From positions 248,001-312,000 of the forward strand of contig NZ_JARUND010000002.1 of the NCBI RefSeq assembly GCF_036898825.1: DNA of 64,000 nucleotides. The letters run 5' to 3'. Position numbers and translations under genes: made by a program. Shown in pieces: positions 41,244-49,321 of the stretch (position 1 is its first letter; every line of letters begins with the position of its first letter). This DNA is from Streptomyces sp. B21-083 (lineage in GTDB: Bacteria; Actinomycetota; Actinomycetes; Streptomycetales; Streptomycetaceae). The notes beneath the pieces are model-generated. The model saw only the letters and a list, made by a program, of their open reading frames with translations. It was not told the origin of the DNA and ran no database searches.

Positions 41244-41436
41244 CGCCCATCTCCCCTCTGAAAAACGAGAACAGGTGAAAGAACGAGAACAGGTTGCAGG
41301 AGCGGAGGAAGCACTTCAAGGGTTTTCTGACAGGTAGTCAGATTTCTTCGACGCTGCCCCTTCACAGTTGTCGCGCCCTTTGCTCTGATGACGGCGAGCC
41401 GACAACCGCCAGGGATGCCCGGGGTCAGGAGGAGCG
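41244..41436. promoter_or_regulatory. Divergent promoter of the EchA19-like and FadD19-like genes
   Basis: This 193-base region carries a 13-bp direct repeat, AACGAGAACAGGT at 41264-41276 and 41282-41294. The second copy contains AACAGGTT, which fits the core AACnnGTT of the mycobacterial steroid regulator KstR. At 41323-41344 lies the palindromic operator TTTTCTGA-N7-TCAGATT, also present before the flavoprotein operon at 54605. Confidence 0.7.
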
Positions 41437-43056
41437 GTGGAGTACAACCTTGCCGACCTGTTCGAGTCGGTCGTGGACGTGGTGCCGGACCGTGCGGCGC
41501 TCGTATATCTCGACCATCCCGGTACGGGCGCGGAACGCCGCCTGAGCTACGCGGAGTTGGATGCCGCAGCCAACCGGGTCGCCCATCATCTGATCGACAG
41601 CGGGATACGCCCCGGCGAGCATCTGGGCCTGCATCTCTACAACGGGGTCGAGTACCTCCAGACCGTACTGGGGTGCCTGAAGGCACGGATCGTCCCGGTC
41701 AACGTCAACTACCGCTATGTCGAAGAGGAGTTGGTGTATCTCTACCGGGACGCCGACCTCGCCGCCCTGGTGTTCGACGCCGAGTTCACGGAGCGGGTGG
41801 CGGCGGCACGGCCACGGGCCACGTCGTTGCGTCACCTGATCCGCGTGGGTGAACCCGCCCCGGGAGCGCCTGAGTTGGAGTCAGTGTCCTTCACCGAGGC
41901 CGAGGCCGCCGGGTCCCCGGAACGGGGCTTCCCGGCCCGCTCGGGCGACGACCAGTTCATCATCTACACCGGCGGCACCACCGGCATGCCCAAGGGCGTG
42001 ATGTGGCGCCAGGAGGACCTGTTCTTCGCCGGGCTGGGCGGCGGCGCCCCCACCGGCGAGCCGGTCAAGTCTCCGCAGGAGCTGGCCGAGCGGGTCGCGG
42101 CCGGAGGTGAGGGGATCACTTTCTTCCCCACTCCCCCGCTGATGCACGGCACCTCGACCCTTACCGCCTTCATCGGCTTCAACTTCGGCCAACGGGTGGT
42201 GATCCACCGTAAGTTCACGGCTGATGACGTGCTGCGCACCATAGAGAAGGAGAAGGTCACCAGCGTGTCCCTGGTGGGCGACGCGATGCTGCGTCCACTG
42301 ATCGACGCCCTCAACGGGCCGATGAAGGGCACGGACTGCTCAGCCCTGTTCAGTGTCTCCTCGTCCGGCGCGATCATGTCGGAGACGGTTCGTGCCGAGT
42401 TCCAGGCTCTGGTGCCGAACGTCATGCTGCTCAACAACTTCGGGTCGTCGGAGTCCGGCTTCAACGGTACGGCGACCGAGGACTCGGGCCCCGAGCGCGG
42501 CTTCCGCATCCGCGTCAACTTCCGGACCCAGGTGGTGGATCCGGCCAGCTACGAGCCGGTGCCTCCGGGCGAGGTGGGCCGGATCGCCCAGTGCGGCCAC
42601 GTACCGCTCGGCTACTTCAACGACCCCCGGAAGTCCGCGGAGACGTTCTTCGAGAGGGACGGCGAGCGGTGGGTGCTGCTCGGCGACATGGCGACGGTCG
42701 ACGAGGAGGGCGTTGTCACCGTCCTGGGCCGGGGGTCGCAGTGCATCAACACCGGGGGCGAGAAGGTGTATCCGGAGGAGGTCGAGCAGGCGCTCAAGTC
42801 CCATCCGGACGTGTACGACGCTCTCGTGGCCGGCGTCCCGGACGCTAGGTGGGGCAACCATGTGGCCGCGGTGGTGCAGTTGCGGGAGGGGGCGGCGCGG
42901 CCGAGCCTGGCGGACGTACAGCAGCACTGCCGTACCCATCTGGCCGGCTACAAGGTCCCCCGGCAGCTGGTGATCACCGAGACGATACGGCGGTCGCCCA
43001 GCGGCAAAGCGGACTACCGGTGGGCCAAGGAGATGGCGGTAGGGGCGGACCGGTAG
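41437..43056 (+). CDS. Acyl-CoA synthetase, FadD19-like
   Basis: A 539-residue AMP-forming ligase. The ATP motif is YTGGTTGMPKG (about 178-188), the second WVLLGDMATV, and the C-terminal lysine motif RSPSGKADYRWAKE. Identity is high in blocks with M. tuberculosis FadD19: LIDxGIRPGEHLGL, NVNYRYVEEEL, SINTGGEKVYPEEVE and KADYRWAKE. FadD19 activates C24 sterol side-chain acids, and in Rhodococcus it is needed for C24-branched sterols. GTG 41437 follows AGGAG. It is divergent from the EchA19-like gene. A specificity for sterols is inferred from these similarities. Confidence 0.87.
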   Translation: MEYNLADLFESVVDVVPDRAALVYLDHPGTGAERRLSYAELDAAANRVAHHLIDSGIRPGEHLGLHLYNGVEYLQTVLGCLKARIVPVNVNYRYVEEELVYLYRDADLAALVFDAEFTERVAAARPRATSLRHLIRVGEPAPGAPELESVSFTEAEAAGSPERGFPARSGDDQFIIYTGGTTGMPKGVMWRQEDLFFAGLGGGAPTGEPVKSPQELAERVAAGGEGITFFPTPPLMHGTSTLTAFIGFNFGQRVVIHRKFTADDVLRTIEKEKVTSVSLVGDAMLRPLIDALNGPMKGTDCSALFSVSSSGAIMSETVRAEFQALVPNVMLLNNFGSSESGFNGTATEDSGPERGFRIRVNFRTQVVDPASYEPVPPGEVGRIAQCGHVPLGYFNDPRKSAETFFERDGERWVLLGDMATVDEEGVVTVLGRGSQCINTGGEKVYPEEVEQALKSHPDVYDALVAGVPDARWGNHVAAVVQLREGAARPSLADVQQHCRTHLAGYKVPRQLVITETIRRSPSGKADYRWAKEMAVGADR

Positions 43057-43233
43057 ACGGGAGGCCCGCCACTCGCCGGTGGGCCGGACGGGGACGACGG
43101 GCGTACTCTGTGCGCGCGGTTGACCCGGGTGTTTGAACGGAGGGTGACGCAGGGCCGTACGCGAGGTCGGCGGTCCTGTCCTGCGAGCCCGGTCCGCCGT
43201 GCCATCAGCGGATTCGCACGGAAGGACCCACGG

Positions 43234-45264
43234 GTGTCGCACCACACGCCCCCTCGTCAACTGCCTGAGCCGGACGCGGACGCGCCGGACGGGACCACAG
43301 CCGAGGAGGCCTCGCGCGCTCCCGCAACGAACGACACCGAGCCCGCCACCCCGGCGGACACGCAACCGACGGACGAGGAAACAGCGGACGAGGAAACAGC
43401 CGGGCCGACGACGACCGCGAAGGCCGACGAGCCGGGCGCACGCCCCCCGCTGAAGGAGACGGCCGACGGCACGGAGGACGGGAAGGCGCTCGACGAGGCC
43501 GTCGCCGCCCGCACGGCTTCCGCCCCCCACGAATCCCCCGACGCTGCGGTCTCCGACCCCTCGTCCACCGACGAACCCGGCCCTGGCAGCGACACTTCCT
43601 CTTCCGCCCGCCCCGGCTGGTTCGGCTGGCGCCGTCGTTTCCCCCACGCGGCACGTGCCGTGCGGGTGGGCACGAGTGTCCTGGCCGGCGCGCTGGTGCT
43701 CGGCGCGCTCCTCATACCCAACCGCCTCGACCGGATCACCCCCGGGTCGTTCTTCCGCCTGCCCGTCGAGGCGATTTTCCTCGCGGCCGTCCTGCTCGTC
43801 CTGCCGTCGAAGGCCCGGCGGATCACGGCAATCGTCCTGGGCGCGTTCCTCGGACTGTCCACCGTCCTGAAGTGTCTCGACATGGGCTTCTACCAGACCC
43901 TGGCCCGGCCGTTCGACCTGGTCTTCGACTGGGTTCTGCTGAACGACGCGGCGGATTTCCTGAAGGACTCGCTCGGCCACTCGGGTGAGGTGCTCGCGGT
44001 GATCGGTGTCATCGTCCTGCTCATCGCCGTTCTCGTGGTGAGCGCGCTCGCGGTGGTGCGGCTGGCCGACGTGATGGCCCGGCACCGCCCGGCGGCCGTG
44101 CGCAGCACGCTGGTCCTCGGCACCGCGTGGATCGTCTGCTTCACCATGGGCGTGCAGACAGGCGGCGTGACGATCGCGACCAAGGGCTACTCCCAGTACC
44201 TCTCCAACAAGGTGCAGTACGTCCGCGACGGCCTCGGGGACGCCGAGGTCTTCGACAAGCAACTCCGCGTCGACGCCTTCGCCAAAACGCCGTCCGACCA
44301 GCTGCTGACCGGACTGCGCGGCAAGGACGTCCTGTTCACCTTCGTCGAGAGCTACGGCCGGGTGGCGATCGACGATCCGGCGATGGCACCGGAGATCGAC
44401 GCGACACTCAAGGAGGGCGACGCCAGGCTCAAGTCGGCCGGCTTCGCCGCGCGCAGCGGCTGGCTCACGTCACCCGTGACGGGCGCCGGCAGCTGGCTCG
44501 CCCACACGACGTTCCTGTCCGGTCTGTGGATCAAGAACCAGCAGCGGTACCGGACGGTGACCACCAGCGACCGCGCCACGCTCACCAGCTACTTCCAGAA
44601 GACCGGCGCCTGGCGCACGGTCGGCATCGTCCCGGGCGTCCGGAAGGCCTGGCCCGAGGGGAAGTACTTCGGACTCGACCACATCTACGACTCCACTCAC
44701 CTCGGCTACCAGGGCCCGTACTTCAGCTGGACGCCGGTGCCGGACCAGTTCAGCCTGGAGTCCTTCCAGAAGCTGGAGCACGGCAAGAAGAACCGCGACC
44801 CGATCATGGCTGAGATCATCCTGGCCTCCAGCCACAACCCCTGGTCCCCCATCGCCCACACCATCGACTGGGGCGACCTCGGGGACGGCACGATCTTCAA
44901 CAAGATCAAGAAGGAGGGCACCAACCCCACGGAGGTCTGGAAGAGCGCGAAGAGTGTGCGGACCGAGTACCGCAAGGCCATCCAGTACTCCGTGGACAGC
45001 CTGACCCAGTGGGTCCAGCGCTACGGCGACGACAACACCGTCCTCGTCTTCCTCGGCGACCACCAGCCCGTTCCCATGGTCACGGGGGGCAGCACCAGCA
45101 GGGACGTGCCGGTCACGATCGTCGCCCACGACCCGAAGGTGCTGGACCGCGTCGCCGACTGGGGCTGGACCGAGGGACTCAAGCCCGCGGCCAACGCCCC
45201 GGAGTGGAGCATGGACAAGTTCCGGGACCGCTTCATGACGGCGTACGGGCCGAAGAAGAAGTAG
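43234..45264 (+). CDS. LTA synthase family membrane phosphoglycerol transferase
   Basis: A 676-residue membrane protein. Residues 1-130 are an Asp/Glu/Thr/Ala-rich cytoplasmic tail containing a duplicated DEETADEETA stretch. Four to five transmembrane helices span about 145-320. The extracellular sulfatase-like domain follows: VLFTFVESYGR has the nucleophile-type Thr/Ser position, TGAGSWLAHTTFLSGLW the catalytic strand, and LVFLGDHQPVPMV the metal-binding Asp-His. Relatives transfer glycerol phosphate or phosphoethanolamine to wall or lipid glycans. GTG 43234 follows GAAGGA. It has no obvious link to the surrounding CoA-metabolism genes. Confidence 0.8.
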   Translation: MSHHTPPRQLPEPDADAPDGTTAEEASRAPATNDTEPATPADTQPTDEETADEETAGPTTTAKADEPGARPPLKETADGTEDGKALDEAVAARTASAPHESPDAAVSDPSSTDEPGPGSDTSSSARPGWFGWRRRFPHAARAVRVGTSVLAGALVLGALLIPNRLDRITPGSFFRLPVEAIFLAAVLLVLPSKARRITAIVLGAFLGLSTVLKCLDMGFYQTLARPFDLVFDWVLLNDAADFLKDSLGHSGEVLAVIGVIVLLIAVLVVSALAVVRLADVMARHRPAAVRSTLVLGTAWIVCFTMGVQTGGVTIATKGYSQYLSNKVQYVRDGLGDAEVFDKQLRVDAFAKTPSDQLLTGLRGKDVLFTFVESYGRVAIDDPAMAPEIDATLKEGDARLKSAGFAARSGWLTSPVTGAGSWLAHTTFLSGLWIKNQQRYRTVTTSDRATLTSYFQKTGAWRTVGIVPGVRKAWPEGKYFGLDHIYDSTHLGYQGPYFSWTPVPDQFSLESFQKLEHGKKNRDPIMAEIILASSHNPWSPIAHTIDWGDLGDGTIFNKIKKEGTNPTEVWKSAKSVRTEYRKAIQYSVDSLTQWVQRYGDDNTVLVFLGDHQPVPMVTGGSTSRDVPVTIVAHDPKVLDRVADWGWTEGLKPAANAPEWSMDKFRDRFMTAYGPKKK

Positions 45265-45705
45265 GGCCGTCCGCGCGGAGGAAAGGCTCCACGAGTCCGC
45301 GCGCCTGGGACGCGTGCGGCGAGCGCGGTGAGCTGGTCCTGCGGGAGCGGGCTGTCTGGGCCGCCCCCGATCACCAGCGGCGGCGCGGCCATCCTGGCCA
45401 TGCTGTCCCGCCGGAGGAGATCGGGTGCGCTCCGCTGCGCGTCGGTGGCCCGGGCCGCATGCCCGGGCCACCGAGGGGGATGCCATTCGCCTGGACGGTA
45501 CGGAGTTCGGTGTCCACGCCGACGGACGTGACCGGAGGACGGCGGAACCCGACCCGCGTTCTGCCCAGGACCGGCACTCACTGGATTCCGAAGCAGGACC
45601 TCTTGCACGCGTCCCGCACTCCTGGATTACTGATCCAGAACACCTCGACCGAATGATCGGTCGCCCGTACCGGTGCCGGCGGCCGCGATGTGAGGGGGAT
45701 GTCCG
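45265..45705. other. 441-base gap with terminator and paaK operator
   Basis: I see no convincing gene. A 13-bp perfect hairpin (45443-45455 with 45461-45473, loop CGCAT) is the likely terminator of the phosphoglycerol transferase. Near paaK are CTGGAT-N5-ATCCAG at 45622-45638 and CGACCGA-ATGA-TCGGTCG at 45646-45663. Confidence 0.6.
45646..45663. promoter_or_regulatory. Candidate operator upstream of paaK
   Basis: CGACCGA-ATGA-TCGGTCG is a perfect palindrome with the ACCGA-N4-TCGGT core known for PaaR/TetR-type phenylacetate regulators in other bacteria. It ends 42 bases before the paaK start. Confidence 0.55.
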
Positions 45706-47001
45706 ATGGCGGATGCGACGGAGTGGCTGGACGCGGGCGAACGCCTCGATCCGGAGGCCCTGCGCACGCTGCAGCTGGAGCGGCTGCGGGCCTCACTGCG
45801 CTACGCCTACGACAACGTGCCCTTCTACCGCGACTCCTTCGACAAGGCGGGCGTACACCCGGAAGACTGCCGTTCCCTCGCCGACCTGGCCCTGTTCCCC
45901 TTCACCACCAAGACGGACCTGCGCGACACCTACCCCTACGGGATGTTCGCCGTCCCACGCGACCAGGTCCGCCGTATCCACGCGTCGAGCGGCACCACCG
46001 GACGCCCCACGGTCGTCGGCTACACGGAGAACGACCTGTCCCTGTGGGCCGACCTGGTGGCCCGTTCGATCCGCGCGGCAGGCGGTCGCCCGGGGGACAC
46101 CGTCCATGTGGCGTACGGATACGGCCTGTTCACCGGCGGTCTCGGCGCGCACTACGGCGCCGAACGGCTCGGCTGTACGGTGATCCCCGCGTCCGGCGGC
46201 ATGACGGCCCGCCAGGTCCAGCTGATCCAGGATCTGAAGCCGGACATCATCATGGTGACCCCGTCCTACCTCCTGACGATCCTCGACGAGTTCGAGAAGC
46301 AGGGCGTCGATCCCCGGGGTACTTCCCTACGGGTCGGCATCTTCGGCGCCGAGCCGTGGACCGAACGGATGCGCGAGGAGATCGAGGAGCGGTTCGCGAT
46401 CGACGCGGTCGACATATACGGCCTGTCGGAAGTGATCGGACCGGGGGTCGCCCAGGAGTGCGTGGAGACCAAGGACGGGCTCCATGTGTGGGAGGACCAC
46501 TTCTACCCCGAGGTCGTCGACCCGATCACGGGCGAGGTGCTGCCGGAGGGAGCGAAAGGGGAACTGGTGTTCACCTCGCTCACCAAGGAGGCGATGCCGG
46601 TGATCCGTTACCGGACCCGGGACCTGACCCGTCTGCTGCCCGGGACGGCCCGCGTCTTCAGGCGGATGGAGAAGGTCACCGGACGCAGCGACGACATGCT
46701 GATCGTGCGCGGAGTGAACCTCTTCCCCACCCAGATCGAGGAGATCGTGCTGCGCACTCCGGGCGTCGCACCCCACTTCCAGCTCCGCCTGACCCGCGAG
46801 TCCCGCCTCGACCTCCTCACTGTCCGAGCCGAGGCCCGTCCCGGCGCCGGCCCCGAGATCCGGGACGCGGCGGCCCTGGCCATCGCGACCGCGGTGAAGG
46901 ACGGCATCGGGGTCTCGGCGGCGGTGGAGATCGTCGAGCCGGAGTCACTGGAGCGGTCGGTGGGAAAGATCAGGCGGGTGATGGATCTCAGGACGCACTG
47001 A
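45706..47001 (+). CDS. paaK: Phenylacetate--CoA ligase
   Basis: A 431-residue AMP-forming ligase of the PaaK type, which activates phenylacetate as the entry step of aerobic phenylacetate breakdown. Blocks are characteristic: YDNVPFYRDSFDKAGVHPED, FPFTTKTDLRDTYPYGMFAVP, HASSGTTGRPTVVGYT (nucleotide loop, about 97-112), GLFTGGLGAHYGAERLG and GRSDDMLIVRGVNLFPTQIEE. The C-terminal lysine lies in VGKIRRVMD. GGGGGATGTCC precedes ATG 45706. The remaining paa genes are not in this window. A PaaR-like operator lies just upstream. Confidence 0.93.
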   Translation: MADATEWLDAGERLDPEALRTLQLERLRASLRYAYDNVPFYRDSFDKAGVHPEDCRSLADLALFPFTTKTDLRDTYPYGMFAVPRDQVRRIHASSGTTGRPTVVGYTENDLSLWADLVARSIRAAGGRPGDTVHVAYGYGLFTGGLGAHYGAERLGCTVIPASGGMTARQVQLIQDLKPDIIMVTPSYLLTILDEFEKQGVDPRGTSLRVGIFGAEPWTERMREEIEERFAIDAVDIYGLSEVIGPGVAQECVETKDGLHVWEDHFYPEVVDPITGEVLPEGAKGELVFTSLTKEAMPVIRYRTRDLTRLLPGTARVFRRMEKVTGRSDDMLIVRGVNLFPTQIEEIVLRTPGVAPHFQLRLTRESRLDLLTVRAEARPGAGPEIRDAAALAIATAVKDGIGVSAAVEIVEPESLERSVGKIRRVMDLRTH

Positions 47002-47128
47002 GCCCGGCAGGCACAAGGGCTGGCAGGTGAACTACCGGCAGAACCGCCAGTTCAGGGGCGGTTGTCAGTGGTCGGTTCTAGTGTGGATGGCGAGATCGGA
47101 TTCGCGCCGAGGAGACGAAGAGGTTCCC

Positions 47129-47698
47129 ATGACGACCCTGCCCGACCGCCCGAACAGCGCGCTGCTCATCATCGACGTCCAGAACCAGGTGGTGGACGGC
47201 GCCCACAACCGCGACGAGGTGCTCGCGAACATCAACACCCTCGTCGACAGGGCCCGCGCGGAGGGCGCGCCCGTGGTGTGGGTGCAGCACTCCAGCGACG
47301 AGCTGAAGGCCGGCAGCGAAAGCTGGGAGTACGTGCCGGAACTGGTCCGCCGCGACACCGAGCCGCTCGTCCACAAGAAGTACGGCGACTCCTTCGAGGC
47401 CACCGAACTGGAGGACGTTCTCGCCGAGCACGCAGTCGGACGGCTGGTCGTCACGGGTGCCCAGACCGACGCGTGTGTCCGCTCCACCCTGCACGGCGGC
47501 ATGGTGCGCGGGTACGACGTGACGCTCGTCGGCGACGCCCACACCACGCAGGACCTCACGAAGTACGGCGCTCCCAAGCCGGCCGAGGTGATCGCCCACA
47601 CCAACCTCTACTGGCAGTACCAGACCGCCCCCGGCCGCAGCGCCGGGACGGTCAGCACCGCGGAGGCGACCTTCACCGCGGCGGGTGACGAGGGCTGA
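47129..47698 (+). CDS. Isochorismatase-family cysteine hydrolase
   Basis: A 189-residue cysteine hydrolase. The catalytic triad is Asp16 (LLIIDVQNQ), Lys84 (VHKKYGDSF) and Cys116 (TGAQTDACVRST). Members hydrolyse isochorismate, nicotinamide or N-carbamoyl groups; without an aryl carrier domain and with this length it is closer to the nicotinamidase-like or streptothricin-hydrolase-like group. The ATG has GAAGAGG upstream. It follows paaK by 127 bases on the same strand and ends four bases before a convergent ligase gene. Substrate unknown. Confidence 0.85.
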   Translation: MTTLPDRPNSALLIIDVQNQVVDGAHNRDEVLANINTLVDRARAEGAPVVWVQHSSDELKAGSESWEYVPELVRRDTEPLVHKKYGDSFEATELEDVLAEHAVGRLVVTGAQTDACVRSTLHGGMVRGYDVTLVGDAHTTQDLTKYGAPKPAEVIAHTNLYWQYQTAPGRSAGTVSTAEATFTAAGDEG

Positions 47699-47701
47699 CG
47701 G

Positions 47702-49201
47702 TCAGGAACCGGCGAACCGGTCCCTCAGCTCCCGCTTGAGGATCTTCCCGCTCGCGTTGCGCGGCAGCTCGTCCACGAACACGACCCGCTTCGGTGCCTT
47801 GAAGTGGGCGAGCCGCTCGCGGGCGTGGGCGATGAGTTCGGCCTCCGTCACCTCGCCCCGGGGGACGACGACCGCCGTGACCGCCTCGATCCAGCGCTCG
47901 TCGGGAAGGCCGATGACAGCAGCCTCGGCGACCGCCTCATGGGTGTACAGGGCGTCCTCGACCTGGCGTGAGGCGATCAGTACGCCACCGGAGTTGATGA
48001 CGTCCTTCACCCGGTCGACGACGGTGTAGTAGCCGTCGGCGTCCCGGACGACCAGGTCACCGGAGTGGAACCAGCCGTCTCGGAAGGCGGCGCTCGTCTC
48101 CTCGGGCTTGTCCCAGTAGCCCTCGCACAACTGCGGGGACCGGTAGACGACTTCGCCGGGTGTGCCGTCAGGCACGTCCTGGCCGTTCTCGTCGACCACC
48201 CGCGCGTCCACGAACAGCACCGGGCGTCCACAGGAGTCCAGCCGTCCCTTGTGCTCGTAGGGCCCGAGGACCATGGAGAGAGGGCCGATCTCGCTCTGCC
48301 CGAAGCAGTTGTAGAAGGCGAGTTTCGGGAGGCGCTCGCGCAGCCGCTCCAGCACGGGAACCGGCATGATCGACGCCCCGTAATACGCCTTGCGCAGTCC
48401 GCTCAGGTCACGGGTCGCGAAGTCGGAACGGCCGGCGAGGCCGATCCACATGGTCGGCGGCGCGAACAGGCTGTCCGCGCGGCCGGACTCGACGAGGTCG
48501 AGGATCACATCGCCGTCCGGTGCGTCGACAATGATGTTCGGGGCGCCCACCGCGAGATACGGCACCAGGAACACATGCATCTGCGCCGAGTGGTAGAGAG
48601 GCAGCGAGTGCACGGGCCGGTCGCCGGGACTCAGGTCCAGGGCGGCGATCGCGCTCAGGTACTCGTGCACCAGGGAGCGGTGGGTCATCATCGCGCCCTT
48701 GGGCAGCGCGGTGGTCCCGGACGTGTACAGCAGCTGCACCAGGTCCTCGGTGCGGGTCTCGGCACCGTCGTAGGGATCCGTGTCGGCCAGCCGTGCCAGC
48801 AGGGAGTCGGCGGCGTCGCGCAGCGGCAGGGTCCGTACGCCGTCGGGGAGCCGGTCGGCCAGGTCCGGGTCGGCCAGGACCAGGGTGCTGCCGGACTGCT
48901 CCACGATGTAGGTGAGGTCGTCGCCGGTCAGGTTCTGGTTGACCGGGACGTGCACGAGTCCGGCGCGGGCGCAGGCGAGGAAGGCGATCAGATAGGCGTC
49001 CGAGTTGTGGCCGTAGGCGCCGACCCGGTCGCCGGGCGCCAGTCCCTCGGCCCGCAGAACGCCCGCCGCACGGGAGACGGCCTCGTCGAGTTCCTCGTAC
49101 GTCCAGGCACGCTCGCGGTACTCGACCGCCAGCCGCGCCGGAACCCGCTGGGCGCTGCGCCGCAGCACCCCGTCAACCGTGCTCCCGTATTGCTGCGTCA
49201 T
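47702..49201 (-). CDS. Acyl-CoA synthetase (class I AMP-forming)
   Basis: A 499-residue acyl-CoA synthetase. The ATP-binding loop is LYTSGTTALPKGAMMTH (about 162-178), followed by YNCFGQSEIGPLSMVL, DGWFHSGDLVVRDADGYYTVVDRVKDVINSGG (motif for adenylate) and the catalytic lysine motif LPRNASGKILKRELR at the end. It is similar to FadD-type long-chain ligases used by actinobacteria for fatty acids and aromatic acids; specificity is unknown. It lies downstream of and convergent with the hydrolase. Its own start region has an inverted repeat (49212-49234). Confidence 0.88.
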   Translation of the reverse strand: MTQQYGSTVDGVLRRSAQRVPARLAVEYRERAWTYEELDEAVSRAAGVLRAEGLAPGDRVGAYGHNSDAYLIAFLACARAGLVHVPVNQNLTGDDLTYIVEQSGSTLVLADPDLADRLPDGVRTLPLRDAADSLLARLADTDPYDGAETRTEDLVQLLYTSGTTALPKGAMMTHRSLVHEYLSAIAALDLSPGDRPVHSLPLYHSAQMHVFLVPYLAVGAPNIIVDAPDGDVILDLVESGRADSLFAPPTMWIGLAGRSDFATRDLSGLRKAYYGASIMPVPVLERLRERLPKLAFYNCFGQSEIGPLSMVLGPYEHKGRLDSCGRPVLFVDARVVDENGQDVPDGTPGEVVYRSPQLCEGYWDKPEETSAAFRDGWFHSGDLVVRDADGYYTVVDRVKDVINSGGVLIASRQVEDALYTHEAVAEAAVIGLPDERWIEAVTAVVVPRGEVTEAELIAHARERLAHFKAPKRVVFVDELPRNASGKILKRELRDRFAGS

Positions 49202-49211
49202 AGCTCATGAT

Positions 49212-49234
49212 CCTCGTTCCGTCACCGAACGAGG
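49212..49234. promoter_or_regulatory. Inverted repeat next to the acyl-CoA synthetase start
   Basis: CCTCGTTC at 49212-49219 and GAACGAGG at 49227-49234 (centre CGTCACC) flank the start of the ligase gene by 11 bases, a position that would block RNA polymerase or ribosome entry. Confidence 0.4.
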
Positions 49235-49321
49235 TCAAGCACCGAGCACCGGAGGGGGGCCAGGGAACATACCCGTTGGTACGCTCAACCGCCCCTTCCC
49301 TCAACGACGTTGGGAGGCACG

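Noticed and set aside
42340-44262. A 640-codon minus-strand frame across the FadD19-like and phosphoglycerol transferase genes
   Set aside because: Spans two well supported genes on the other strand and has no recognisable domain.
45265-45705. A possible gene on the minus strand (45021-45608)
   Set aside because: It begins antisense within the transferase gene and its only ordered part coincides with the terminator hairpin; no family match or ribosome site.
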